Notes: generated by a model not told the origin, from the sequence alone. DNA of 40,426 bases from Levilactobacillus huananensis (GCF_003946145.1 NZ_RHOC01000015.1:1-40426), one strand, 5' to 3'; positions 16,672 through 25,216 are shown, counted from the stretch's first letter. Made by a program: numbers and translations.

Positions 16672-16820
16672 GTATGTTCACCCTACATCATGTTCCTTTC
16701 TCGACTGGGTATGGCTTAATGGTTATCGTGTCGACAGGGGACGCCTCAAAAAGCGCGCTCATGGTCGGGAGTCTTTGTTATAATAAAGATCGTTATAAAA
16801 CGACATTAGTGGGGGACAGG

Positions 16821-17999
16821 ATGAAAAAGCAAGCGTTTCAATTAAAATTACCACCTGATGTGAGCGAACAGCTCAAGTTGGATCAAGATACGCCGGTAAA
16901 ATTGGTGGTGAAGCGTGATCGCCTCGTGGTCCAATTTTCTGAACCCCGGCTTCAAATTTTTCAGGGCCGTGTATTGGTGTGGCCACTAGCATTAGCGCTG
17001 CTCTCGGCGATTGGGTACTTTATTTATTGTATGAGTCAGGGCCTACACGCGGTCCAGTTAGTAGGAGAAAACTCGCTGGCAACTGGAATCATCGTGATTG
17101 GCACGGTGGTGGGAACCCTGTTATTTGCGGGGTTCTTCATCCGAGACCGCAATAATCCGCGCAATCATTTCACGCAAAATATCTATTGGCGAAACTTCCC
17201 GGTGATCGTGTTGTCCTTTGCTTTAATCGTGGTGCTTCTGCTGAGCGGCAGCATGTGGCTATTGGGAACGCTCTTTAAGGGGGCCATTTTCGATATCTTC
17301 ACGGCCAGTGTGATCTTCATGGTCTTCAGTGTTGTCGTGAACCTCGTCATGGTGTACTTCGCCTTGATGGTGGATGCGGGGGTTTTGACTACGGTTTTGA
17401 CTTTGGTGATTATTAGTGGTGTGGTCATTGCGATGGCCGTAAACAATCAGAGATACTGGTGGCAACATAACCTGAGTTTCTTAGGAACGAGCAATGCTTC
17501 CAGCGGGTGGCAATTTAATGCGACGCTGATCTTTGCGGCGTTATTGATGATCGCTCTCATCGATTATCTCTTCGTGAGTCTCCATGAATTTTTTCCGAAA
17601 TCACGTCAGTTATGGATTCTGCGGATTCTGTTAACCTTGACAGCGGTGGATCTGGGACTCGTTGGGGTCTTTCCCAACAATGTGTCTTCTCATGCCCTAC
17701 ATGATCAAGTGGCGACCTTTCTCGTCTACCTCATCATGGCCCTAATCGTTGGGGTGCGCTGGCTTCTGCCACAGGTGACCCAAGAATTTTTGTATCTTTC
17801 CTATGGTGTCGGGGCGGCTCTGTTCGTCGCGGAAATTCTCTTTCGATGGGTTGGTTACTTCTCCCTGACGGCGTTCGAGATGATGGCATTTGTTCTGGCC
17901 TTTGGTTGGCTGCTGATGCTATTGGATCGGATTGAGAATTTAATCAATACTGGAACAGCCGCTAAGATTGTTCAAACAAAAGAAATTGAGGCTCACTAA
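16821..17999 (+). CDS. Polytopic membrane protein with AbrB-like N terminus, DUF998-like
   Basis: A 392-residue protein. Residues 1-42 are cytosolic and resemble a SpoVT/AbrB-type swapped-hairpin domain (FQLKLPPDVSEQLKL, then VKLVVKRDRLVVQF). About ten hydrophobic helices follow. The segment NLSFLGTSNASSGWQFN between helices is typical of DUF998 membrane proteins, and the later HALHDQ also fits. ATG 16821 follows GGGGGACAGG; an in-frame extension starting at 16674 has no site and reads through the neighbouring promoter. Substrate and role are unknown. A DNA-binding-like domain on a membrane protein could mean a membrane-tethered regulator, but that is speculation. Confidence 0.75.
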   Translation: MKKQAFQLKLPPDVSEQLKLDQDTPVKLVVKRDRLVVQFSEPRLQIFQGRVLVWPLALALLSAIGYFIYCMSQGLHAVQLVGENSLATGIIVIGTVVGTLLFAGFFIRDRNNPRNHFTQNIYWRNFPVIVLSFALIVVLLLSGSMWLLGTLFKGAIFDIFTASVIFMVFSVVVNLVMVYFALMVDAGVLTTVLTLVIISGVVIAMAVNNQRYWWQHNLSFLGTSNASSGWQFNATLIFAALLMIALIDYLFVSLHEFFPKSRQLWILRILLTLTAVDLGLVGVFPNNVSSHALHDQVATFLVYLIMALIVGVRWLLPQVTQEFLYLSYGVGAALFVAEILFRWVGYFSLTAFEMMAFVLAFGWLLMLLDRIENLINTGTAAKIVQTKEIEAH

Positions 18000-18005
18000 C
18001 CTTGG

Positions 18006-18035
18006 GGTCTGGGACAAGTTGTCTCAGACCTTTTT
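18006..18035 (+). terminator. Terminator of the DUF998-like gene
   Basis: GGTCTGGGACA (18006-18016) pairs with TGTCTCAGACC (18020-18030) with one G-T pair, then TTTTT. Confidence 0.85.
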
Positions 18036-18072
18036 ATGTGCCCATTTGCCGCTTATCCCAGTCGTGTTGTCA

Positions 18073-18882
18073 TTACTTGAGGTGATAACGATCGCCATAC
18101 ATTTCCCATGACAGGGGACGCTTGAGTTGGAAATTCTTGTCGCGGATGAAGTGACGCTGAGCGGTCAGTCGTGAGAGGTCGTGGTGGGCAGCCTCCTGAC
18201 GCATGATGGGCGTGCGGGCCTTGAGAAATGCCTGGAGGTAGTGGGTTTCATTACCGCCCTGACGCGGCGTTTTAGCCAGTCGTTGGGCCTGGCGACGAAT
18301 GCCACCGAAGCTACTCTTACCGCTACCGGGACCGTGAACCACCATAGCATCGTAATAGATGTATTGTCCCAGTGGACTCAGATTGTCTTGCTTGGCCGCG
18401 TATAATACGGGATTCAGATATTCGGTATCTAGAATGTGATTTTCAGCTTGAATGAGCTGAGGGGTTTTGGCGGCTCGATGCCAAGCTTTGACAAAAGGCC
18501 GGCCAAGTCCACGATGAGTAGATGACCCCATGGCGTCCTTGAGGGCGGGTAAATAGGACTTGAGTTCATTATGATTAGGCTTCAAGTGGACGTAGCGTTG
18601 AATGACTTGGCGGAGATCGCCGTTGGCCGTCGTGAAACCAATGATACCGGCGGTGTAGCCGCGCCCGTCTCCGATGTCTTCAATGTAGCCGTATTGGTGG
18701 TGATAATTCGTGGTGGAATTTTCGGCACTTGCCACCAAGGAGAATGTGGTATCACGGCGTTGACCGGTTTTGATGGTATGCTCAGACTGATAGCCTGTGG
18801 TAGCGGCCGAAGACTGACAACCGGTTAGGGTGAGCGCCAATAGACTGATTAATGTGATTATTTTGAATGGCTGGTGTTTCAT
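18073..18882 (-). CDS. GH46 chitosanase, lipoprotein
   Basis: A 269-residue endo-acting chitosanase of glycoside hydrolase family 46, predicted to cut beta-1,4-linked glucosamine polymers. The N terminus is a lipoprotein signal with lipobox LTGC (Cys22), so it would be tethered to the outer face of the membrane. The catalytic region has SAENS and YGYIEDIGDGRGYTAGIIGF; Glu54 and Asp72 are 18 residues apart, the same spacing as the catalytic pair Glu22/Asp40 of the Streptomyces N174 enzyme. Length fits the family. ATG 18882 is preceded by AGAAAGAAG; an upstream in-frame GTG (18906) lies before it. In a lactobacillus it may feed on fungal or arthropod chitosan, or act on de-N-acetylated wall glycan. 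Confidence 0.9.
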   Translation of the reverse strand: MKHQPFKIITLISLLALTLTGCQSSAATTGYQSEHTIKTGQRRDTTFSLVASAENSTTNYHHQYGYIEDIGDGRGYTAGIIGFTTANGDLRQVIQRYVHLKPNHNELKSYLPALKDAMGSSTHRGLGRPFVKAWHRAAKTPQLIQAENHILDTEYLNPVLYAAKQDNLSPLGQYIYYDAMVVHGPGSGKSSFGGIRRQAQRLAKTPRQGGNETHYLQAFLKARTPIMRQEAAHHDLSRLTAQRHFIRDKNFQLKRPLSWEMYGDRYHLK

Positions 18883-18996
18883 GTGAACAGACTTCTTTCT
18901 CGGCACTGATATATTGTGTAGGACCTATACCCTAGTCTAACAAGATATCCTGAGGTCTAAAATGATTAGTTGGCGGTCTTAATTGTTGTTTAATTG

Positions 18997-19597
18997 TTAA
19001 TCTGTCGCATAATTTATTTTTAGACGATGGTCAATCGTTGGCAAGATAGGTCAATTCGGTTTTATCCACTGATGATTGTAGTACGCAACATGACTGGTAA
19101 TGGCCAATACTAATTCTTTGTAGCTGTGGAACTAATGATTATGAGCTGTTCCTACTTTGATAATGTGAAGGATACTTTCATTGTCTAGACATGTAGCATT
19201 AGCATTTCGGTCCAATATTTGAAAAACTTGGCCCGGCTTTAAAATGTCGATATATCGATAATTCTGATATTGAAAATTTTGATCTGGGTTAACGGGCATT
19301 CGGTATAATAATGCAGTCCAGTTAAGAATAAGTCTCTTTAGTGGTTTAGTAACGAAATTTGTTAACGTCTATAGCAAATTTTTGAATTGGTTTGATATTT
19401 TTGGTGAATCATAACGTAATAATTATTACTCGATAGTCTTGTGGTTTTCAATATCATAGCTGATTTAACGTTGAATTTCAGCCTCAGTTTAGTCATTGGT
19501 AAATGGTCGTATCTTTGATGCCATACTTTCCAACGAACTGAAGGTGTGACACATCTTGAAGAAATTTTCTTAATGCTTGTTGCTTAATCTTAGCCAT
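18997..19597 (-). pseudogene. Decayed IS3-family (IS150 group) transposase remnant
   Basis: No intact reading frame is present, but minus-strand translation recovers pieces in the right order. From ATG 19597: a short OrfA-like start, MAKIKQQALRKFLQDVS, then a helix-turn-helix piece (YGIKDTTIYQ) ending in a stop. Next come OrfB pieces: DVNKFRY (the TDVT-F catalytic Asp region), NPDQNFQYQNYRYIDILK (the HSDQGFQY region), then CLDNESILHIIKVGTAHNH, and after an in-frame stop FHSYKELVLAITSHVAYYN. Stops and deletions break the frame. The order and motifs match IS3 DDE transposases. Terminal inverted repeats were not found. It marks the edge of the AT-rich ECF block. Confidence 0.8.
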
Positions 19598-19600
19598 TAG

Positions 19601-19646
19601 TATAAAAGAACCCTCTGAATTAGATCTTTACTAATTCAGAGGGTTC
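19601..19646 (-). terminator. Terminator of the ECF operon
   Basis: A perfect 16-bp stem (19608-19623 with 19631-19646) around a 7-base loop, with TTTTATA following on the minus strand. It ends the operon just before the IS remnant. It also sits directly before the dead OrfA start, where it may once have shielded the element from read-through. Confidence 0.85.
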
Positions 19647-19750
19647 ACCCCAACTAGGGAAAATGGTTTAAAGTGAAAGCATTTTAACAGAACATGCTAG
19701 GATATTTGAATAGTTTTGGGGACCAGGCAAATAAAAAATCATTAGGACGA

Positions 19751-20569
19751 TTATGAAAATAATTCTGACTTAATGGCTACAGTAGCCTCTTTTAGCGTTA
19801 TGGGTTTTGACATAATACCAAGGTGTTTACAGATACCACATATGGATGGTTGTTCAATGTGAGCCTCGTTAATTAATTTTTCATCCCAAAAAACTGCTTT
19901 TGCAGTATCACGAGACAGAATTCTTTGATGAGTCATAACCAAGATGTCGTTGAAGTTATTTGATACAAAGTCCATATCATGAGAGATAACGATGACAGTT
20001 TTGCCCATTTTCTTTTGTGTACGTATGATTTTACTAAGGAGTTGATTTCCGAAAGTGTCTTGTCCAGCTGTTGGTTCGTCGAAAATGATAACGTCTGGGT
20101 TTAACGCTAGAACAGTTGCAATTGCAACAAATTTTCGAGTGGCTGGTGGCAAATCAAATGGATTCATGTCACGGTACCGATCTAGACCAGTCATGATAAG
20201 TGCGTGGTTGAGTTGTAATTTAATTTGAGCTTTTGGAAACTTTCGCAGTTTCAAACCAAAAAGAACTTCTTTTGCCACAGTGGCATGGAATATTTGTTCA
20301 TCGGGATCTTGAAATACATAGCCAACATATTTTGAGATTTCAGCCGTTGGAATACTCTGTGAGTCTAAACTATGAATATGAGCACTACCAGAGGTTGGGT
20401 GCAACAGGCCATTCATTAGTTTAGCTAGTGTTGATTTTCCCGAACCGTTCTGCCCAACAATGGCTAATTGATCACCTTGATTGAGGGTTAAATGAATTTG
20501 TTTAAGTGTAGGTTCGTCATTTTTGGGGTACTGGAAAGTAACGTTCTGGAGTTCAATCTGTGTTGTCAT
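19751..20569 (-). CDS. ECF transporter ATPase (EcfA2-like) with degenerate signature
   Basis: A 272-residue ABC ATPase, last gene of the operon. Walker A is GQNGSGKST (39-47), the Q-loop is FQDPDEQIF, and Walker B plus catalytic Glu is VIIFDEPTAGQD (Glu165). The H-loop is VISHD. Where LSGGQ or LSGGE is expected there is LPPATRKFVAIA (140-151). It would pair with the upstream ATPase to power a membrane ECF complex. Because each ATP site uses the signature of the other subunit, one of the two sites is probably impaired. The gene overlaps the previous one by 17 bases, implying translational coupling. Confidence 0.9.
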   Translation of the reverse strand: MTTQIELQNVTFQYPKNDEPTLKQIHLTLNQGDQLAIVGQNGSGKSTLAKLMNGLLHPTSGSAHIHSLDSQSIPTAEISKYVGYVFQDPDEQIFHATVAKEVLFGLKLRKFPKAQIKLQLNHALIMTGLDRYRDMNPFDLPPATRKFVAIATVLALNPDVIIFDEPTAGQDTFGNQLLSKIIRTQKKMGKTVIVISHDMDFVSNNFNDILVMTHQRILSRDTAKAVFWDEKLINEAHIEQPSICGICKHLGIMSKPITLKEATVAIKSELFS

Positions 20570-21419
20570 TTTTATTTTCCTCTTTGATTAATTTAACTGC
20601 TTCACCCTCAGTGACTGGAAAGTTGGCGTTTGTTGGTAGGCTAAGTTTCAATGAGCGTATTAATTGTGTTGCAGGAGGGACTTTGACACCAAAAGCACTA
20701 ATGTGTGGATTAGTTAAGACCTGGTGAGGGGTTCCTTTTTCTAGGAGATGTCCTTTGGCAAATAACAAAACTTCGTCAGCATATTTTGCAATAAGATCTG
20801 TTCTATGATCAACAAGTAGAATGGTTTTGTTTTTACTTTTCAAGTTGCAAATTATCTTGTATATTTTCTCGGCTGCCATAGGATCGAGCTGGCTAGTTGG
20901 TTCATCAATAATTAAAATATCTGGGTCGAGAACTAATACTGACGCAAAAGCAACTCGCTGGACTTGTCCCCCGGATAGTTTAAAGGGGTTACGGAGAGCT
21001 AAATCGCAAATATCACAATCATCCATAGCTCTGTTAACACGATTTTCGATCTCAAGAGGTGGCATACCAAAATTTTCAAGACCGAATGCTACCTCTTCAA
21101 AGACAGTTTCTTTAACACCACTGAGTTGAGAATAAGGATTTTGAAAGACAAATCCCATTAAGTGTGCTAACTGTGATTGTAGCTGACTAACGGGTATGCC
21201 ATTGATTTTAACTGTGCCTGTCAAAGTTCCCTTGTAAAATTTGGGAATAAATCCGCGAATGATAGAACAGAAAGTAGACTTTCCGGATCCGTTAGCTCCA
21301 ACGATACCGTAAAATTTTCCTTTTTCTAGTTGTACACTAATATTTGTTAAGGCTTGAGTATTATCAATTGCAATTGGATAGGAGTATGAAATGTTCTGGC
21401 AGTCAATAGCAATAGTCAA
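20553..21419 (-). CDS. ECF transporter ATPase (EcfA1-like)
   Basis: A 288-residue ABC ATPase with a complete set of motifs: Walker A GANGSGKST (41-49), Q-loop FQNPYSQLSG, signature LSGGQ (148-152) followed by VQRVAFA, Walker B LIIDEPTSQLDP (Glu173) and the H-loop LLVDHR. The Q-loop form and the paired organisation fit energy-coupling factor transporters, where two ATPases drive the T component. It overlaps the ecfT gene by four bases (ATGA). The extended C-terminal tail (about 240-288) is polar. It is distinct from the housekeeping EcfA pair, which normally sits in the ribosomal-protein region, so it probably serves this operon's S component alone. Confidence 0.92.
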   Translation of the reverse strand: MTIAIDCQNISYSYPIAIDNTQALTNISVQLEKGKFYGIVGANGSGKSTFCSIIRGFIPKFYKGTLTGTVKINGIPVSQLQSQLAHLMGFVFQNPYSQLSGVKETVFEEVAFGLENFGMPPLEIENRVNRAMDDCDICDLALRNPFKLSGGQVQRVAFASVLVLDPDILIIDEPTSQLDPMAAEKIYKIICNLKSKNKTILLVDHRTDLIAKYADEVLLFAKGHLLEKGTPHQVLTNPHISAFGVKVPPATQLIRSLKLSLPTNANFPVTEGEAVKLIKEENKNDNTD

Positions 21420-22225
21420 ATTAGTGCCCTCCCAATTAATATGAATCCTAATAAGATAATGACAAATGCAAGGCTAATGGATTCATATCCATTAGGTCTT
21501 ATGGTGACTAAAGTGGTTCGTGGTCCTTTGAGTGAAAAGCCACGAGCTTCAAGTGCTAATGAGCGTTCTTCAGCCTCCATAATAGCCCCAACGATTAAAG
21601 GAATGATTGCAGAGGAAAACGAAAGAAATTTAATACTGATCTTCCCTGTAGAATTGATTCCACGAGCACTTTGAACTTGGAAAATCTCCTTGCTTCGCTT
21701 GGTTAATGTAGAAACCATTCTCATCGTTGAAGAAAGGACGAATATGGCCCGGTAGTTCAGCCCTACGCTTTCCAATGACACAGTCATCTCATCAATAGTT
21801 GTTGTGTTCAAGAACCAGATAAACTCACTTGCAATATTTAGGATGAGTAGTCCTAGGAAAAAGCCATTTTGAACACCGGTACTATAGAGGTGTAGAAAGT
21901 AAAAGTGAAAAAGTAAGAATCCACCTTGAAGTGATAGGCTTTGAACTATTAGAATAAATAAGCTTAAAGAGAGTATGGCCTTGATTTGAGCGTAACATTT
22001 TTTGAAAATCCCACTGCCTCCAATTAAGAGCAGGATTAACAAAAAATTTGGAATAAGTAAAAGTGGAAGGTTAAGTGATGTTAATTTAAAAGTTTCTAGA
22101 ACTAATGTAATGGCAATAAGAAAAAAGCAAATAATAAATTTCGCAATAGGGTGGAGTCCTGCGATCTTATTTCTGTTTTGAGTTTGAATACTAGCAAGGT
22201 AATTAAGTTGCATCAGAATCATCAT
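21416..22225 (-). CDS. ECF transporter T component
   Basis: A 269-residue membrane protein with about six hydrophobic segments. The cytoplasmic coupling helices carry the two Ala-Arg-Gly motifs of EcfT, QSARGIN and LEARGF, which dock on the two ATPases. LHPIAKF near the N terminus is also typical. The ATG at 22225 overlaps the stop of the S-component gene (ATGA); an in-frame ATG at 22213 is better spaced from AAAGGA and may be the true start. As a dedicated EcfT it would form a complex with the products of the flanking genes. Confidence 0.9.
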   Translation of the reverse strand: MMILMQLNYLASIQTQNRNKIAGLHPIAKFIICFFLIAITLVLETFKLTSLNLPLLLIPNFLLILLLIGGSGIFKKCYAQIKAILSLSLFILIVQSLSLQGGFLLFHFYFLHLYSTGVQNGFFLGLLILNIASEFIWFLNTTTIDEMTVSLESVGLNYRAIFVLSSTMRMVSTLTKRSKEIFQVQSARGINSTGKISIKFLSFSSAIIPLIVGAIMEAEERSLALEARGFSLKGPRTTLVTIRPNGYESISLAFVIILLGFILIGRALI

Positions 22226-22836
22226 CCTTTAAGTCTAGTAGTTCCCCATTTAATATAGTTCTCACCAAAATCAAAACGAATGAGGAGTCGAGCTGGCATC
22301 ACTCGTATAACTAACCAGCAGATAACAAAAGAAATAACACGATCGAGAAGAGTGAAAATACCTTCTGTTCCAAAAACCGCCGTCCAAATATTTGTGCCGG
22401 AAGCCATTGCAACAGCGGTTATGATTGAGGTCCCACCGCCAGTGACACCACCGTAAACAAGTACAACGATGGGAACGGAGGTTAATATGGCGACTAAGGC
22501 TAAAATAAGCATTGATAGTAGCCATTTCCACCAGTTTGAAAAGAAATTAGCTTTTGCCAGTAATCCGGCAACAACACCGGTAAATATATTAACGATGATA
22601 AAAGGGAGATTGGTTGGGTTAGAAAGACTCATAAATATATTTGTGAGTGCGCCTGTTAGCACAGCCACCCAAGGTCCACAAAGTAGTGCAGAGAATAAGG
22701 TACCGATTGCATCCAAATAAAAGGGAAGCTTGAGCACAGTGGCCATTTGTCCACCTACAAAATTTACCGCAACGCCCAAGGGGATAATTAGTAGTGAAAG
22801 AATAGAGAGTTGGGTAGTATACTTTTTTAAAATCAT
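22222..22836 (-). CDS. ECF transporter substrate-binding S component
   Basis: A 204-residue, six-helix membrane protein. The segment LPFYLDAIGTLFSALLCGPW is highly characteristic of a class of ECF S components, and GALTNIFMSL fits the Ala-rich packing helix that contacts EcfT. S components bind the vitamin or nucleoside-like substrate. The substrate is not readable from sequence, but a nucleoside hydrolase and an MFS transporter are encoded just upstream, so a nucleoside or nucleobase-like compound is my inference. ATG 22836 follows GTGAGG; ATG 22854 has no site. The gap of about 195 bases before it may contain a second promoter. Confidence 0.85.
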   Translation of the reverse strand: MILKKYTTQLSILSLLIIPLGVAVNFVGGQMATVLKLPFYLDAIGTLFSALLCGPWVAVLTGALTNIFMSLSNPTNLPFIIVNIFTGVVAGLLAKANFFSNWWKWLLSMLILALVAILTSVPIVVLVYGGVTGGGTSIITAVAMASGTNIWTAVFGTEGIFTLLDRVISFVICWLVIRVMPARLLIRFDFGENYIKWGTTRLKG

Positions 22837-22890
22837 GATCAGCCTCACTTTCATTTAAGTGGTATAGCTTTGTTTCAACATAATCATCAT

Positions 22891-22928
22891 ATCATGAAAT
22901 GACTAACGTGAAACATGTCAAGTGTCAT
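22891..22928 (-). promoter_or_regulatory. Possible internal promoter and regulator site before the S component gene
   Basis: On the minus strand a perfect -35 TTGACA (22916-22921) is followed after 19 bases by CATGAT, a weak -10. The overlapping ATGACACTTGACA (22916-22928) matches 10 of 13 positions of ATGACAACTGTCA at 25272-25284 upstream of the Crp/Fnr gene. A long spacer and a shared motif suggest activator-dependent transcription. Confidence 0.4.
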
Positions 22929-23031
22929 CAAATCGATTTTTGACTTGTGTACAAATCGAAATTGGTATATATACTTGCCGATTAATTCAAAAAGACGATA
23001 CAATAAGTACCGTCCAAACAGACACCTGCCG

Positions 23032-23967
23032 TTAAGCTAGCGTTTTAAAAATATAGTTCTTATATAGTTGCGGATCGAGTTTACTACAGATATAAGCGTT
23101 TGGTTCTTTTCCTAAAACATTGTTAACGTCAACTAACATGGCACCATAACTTGGGCCCTTATTAGTATCAACTTCACAATAGTACTTATCACAATCAACA
23201 ATGCAATCAGGATAAAGTGCTGCCGCGATGGCTGAAGGATCAGCCATATCTAAGTATTCTCCACCGAACCGTTTTACGTTCATTTCTAACAAATCCTTGT
23301 TAACGTCAATAGTGAATTTGCCAAGAGTGCTTTCGGATTTGATCTTTTTAATATCTTCAGGTGTCAGCATTGACTTTCCGAGGCTAGCATCCCAACCAAC
23401 ATAAATGAGGTTATCTAGGCCGGCTTCAGTGACAATTTTTGCTGATTCTGGATCTTGCCAAATATTGAATTCCGCAACTGGACTGGCATTTCCTCTTCCT
23501 AAGCCAGCAGTACCCATGACTACAATTCGGCCAGCTTTTTTTACAGCGTCTAAGTTTAGTCTGATTGCAAGCGCGATATTGGTTAGTGGTCCGATAGCGA
23601 TGATATCAATTTCACCATCTTGACTGGCTTCTAATAGCTCCACCATCTTAATAACACTGTTTTCATTTTCAGCTGTTAGCCTGGTAGGAACAATACCAAT
23701 ATCACCCATACCATCATTTCCATGGGTTTCATGAGCATAAACCATGTTTCGGAGAAGCATATGGTCTGCTCCGACGTAAACGGGAGGTTCATAGCTACCA
23801 GCGTGTTCGATAGTGGAAAGAGTATTTTGAGTTGCTTGTGTAACGTGAACGTTTCCTGATACTGTTGAGAACATGATAATTTCATACTTAGGATCATTTA
23901 GAGCCATTGCAATGGCCATTGCGTCATCAGAACCACAATCTGTATCGATAATTAGCTTTTTTTTCAT
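23032..23967 (-). CDS. Nucleoside hydrolase (IUNH family)
   Basis: A 311-residue N-ribohydrolase-like protein. The N-terminal calcium-binding motif is DTDCGSDDA (Asp10, Asp14, Asp15), where most family members have DTDPGIDDA. HGNDGMGD, GPLTN and AEFNIWQDP follow as in the family. Near the C terminus the usual HD pair before PxA reads MADPSAIA (Ala242-Asp243): the metal-binding Asp is kept but the preceding His is lost. It should split a nucleoside to base and ribose in the cytosol, but specificity may be unusual. ATG 23967 follows TAGGAG, 10 bases after the transporter stop. Its place between an MFS and an ECF transporter suggests it processes what they import. Confidence 0.9.
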   Translation of the reverse strand: MKKKLIIDTDCGSDDAMAIAMALNDPKYEIIMFSTVSGNVHVTQATQNTLSTIEHAGSYEPPVYVGADHMLLRNMVYAHETHGNDGMGDIGIVPTRLTAENENSVIKMVELLEASQDGEIDIIAIGPLTNIALAIRLNLDAVKKAGRIVVMGTAGLGRGNASPVAEFNIWQDPESAKIVTEAGLDNLIYVGWDASLGKSMLTPEDIKKIKSESTLGKFTIDVNKDLLEMNVKRFGGEYLDMADPSAIAAALYPDCIVDCDKYYCEVDTNKGPSYGAMLVDVNNVLGKEPNAYICSKLDPQLYKNYIFKTLA

Positions 23968-23977
23968 TATTATTCTC

Positions 23978-25174
23978 CTACACTTCAATTTGTTCAGACG
24001 GAATTTTTGTTTCGGTTGTATCCAGTTTTAGAACAAGCGCTGCGACAACACAGATAGCCAGCATTGCTAGTGAGAAGGTAAAGGCGGATTTTAATCCGAA
24101 ACTAGCAACTACAGCACCGGTAATCATTGGTGTTAAGAAATCACCTGCACCGCTAGCTGTTGCTACTAGTGAGCTTGCAATACTCATATGTTTGTACCCG
24201 ATTCGTGTTGAGATAGCAACAATGACGCTGAATAATACACCTAAGAACAATCCGGCAATAAACAGGCAGATGAAGTAGGCTTGTGCTGTGTTAATAGCTA
24301 AAGCAATTGCGATAGCTACGAATGCTCCTGCACAATTCATCATGAGAACAGTTTGACTCTTGATAAAGCGTAGAACGACCATGAAGACAAATCCACCAAT
24401 CACGCATCCGATGTTGTAAACCGTAAACATGAAAGCGGCATTTGAAGGAGAAACACCAATGCTTTGGGCAAAAGAAGCAATGTAGAGTCCTAATGCACTT
24501 GAGAGAGCGCTGAAGGCAAAAACCACAATGAAGATAGAGATGTAAGAAACAATTGCATTTTTTGTGTATAAAGGTTTAACGGGTTCGGCATCCTCAGGAT
24601 TTCCATCAGTGGATTTCTTTTGAATCTTAGCAAATGGAATGAGAATTAGCATAAGCACTGCAAACGCTGCCAAAACATAGTAAGATAAATAAAATGGTAA
24701 TTTTCCTTTTAAGAAAACACCAATCAGAAATGGTGCAACGAATGTCCCAACACCGAAGAGACCTTGACCACCGCTGAGGGATCCATCATAGGAATTTTTA
24801 GAGAATGCGTAACTTAGTAAGACAGGGGTTGTGGCATCTTGAGAGCCCATGCCAACACCACCAATAAAGGTAAATACAAGTCCGGCATAGAAACTCTGGA
24901 AGGTTGGAACACCCGCTAAGAAAATGCCGGTAAGTAATACACCCACAAAAAGAACTTTTAAAGAACCTAATTTTTCTACCAGTTTTCCAGTAATTAGAAC
25001 TGTTAGAATTCGACCTAGCGCGTAAGCAGATCCAAGAATAACAACCTTGCTGATTGGCATGTGATACATGTCAACTAATTGGGGCATACTACTACCAACC
25101 ATGACACAGGCAGCACCAGTTAGAAAGTACATGGCAAAGGCCAGGAAACCTACTAAAAACTTATTCGATTTCAT
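23978..25174 (-). CDS. MFS transporter
   Basis: A 398-residue major facilitator protein with 12 predicted membrane helices and a polar central loop (about 185-205, IQKKSTDGNPEDAEPVK). The region between helices 2 and 3, GKLVEKLGSLKVLFVG, fits the MFS G-x-L-x-D-R-x-G loop in a degenerate form. GGVGMGSQDATTPVL is a conserved helix 4 segment of sugar or nucleoside permease-like MFS members. First gene of the operon. ATG 25174 follows GGAGATG. Substrate not determined; from the neighbours it could import a nucleoside or export the freed base. Confidence 0.88.
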   Translation of the reverse strand: MKSNKFLVGFLAFAMYFLTGAACVMVGSSMPQLVDMYHMPISKVVILGSAYALGRILTVLITGKLVEKLGSLKVLFVGVLLTGIFLAGVPTFQSFYAGLVFTFIGGVGMGSQDATTPVLLSYAFSKNSYDGSLSGGQGLFGVGTFVAPFLIGVFLKGKLPFYLSYYVLAAFAVLMLILIPFAKIQKKSTDGNPEDAEPVKPLYTKNAIVSYISIFIVVFAFSALSSALGLYIASFAQSIGVSPSNAAFMFTVYNIGCVIGGFVFMVVLRFIKSQTVLMMNCAGAFVAIAIALAINTAQAYFICLFIAGLFLGVLFSVIVAISTRIGYKHMSIASSLVATASGAGDFLTPMITGAVVASFGLKSAFTFSLAMLAICVVAALVLKLDTTETKIPSEQIEV

Positions 25175-25216
25175 TTTCTACATCTCCTATTTTGATTTTG
25201 TTAACTAAGGGGAAAG

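Noticed and set aside
16674-16820. N-terminal extension of the DUF998-like protein
   Set aside because: It runs through the divergent promoter region and has no ribosome binding site; ATG 16821 has one.
22222-22836. S component as QueT (queuosine/queuine uptake)
   Set aside because: The N-terminal and loop sequences do not look like QueT as I know it. Kept only as an alternative idea for the hydrolase.
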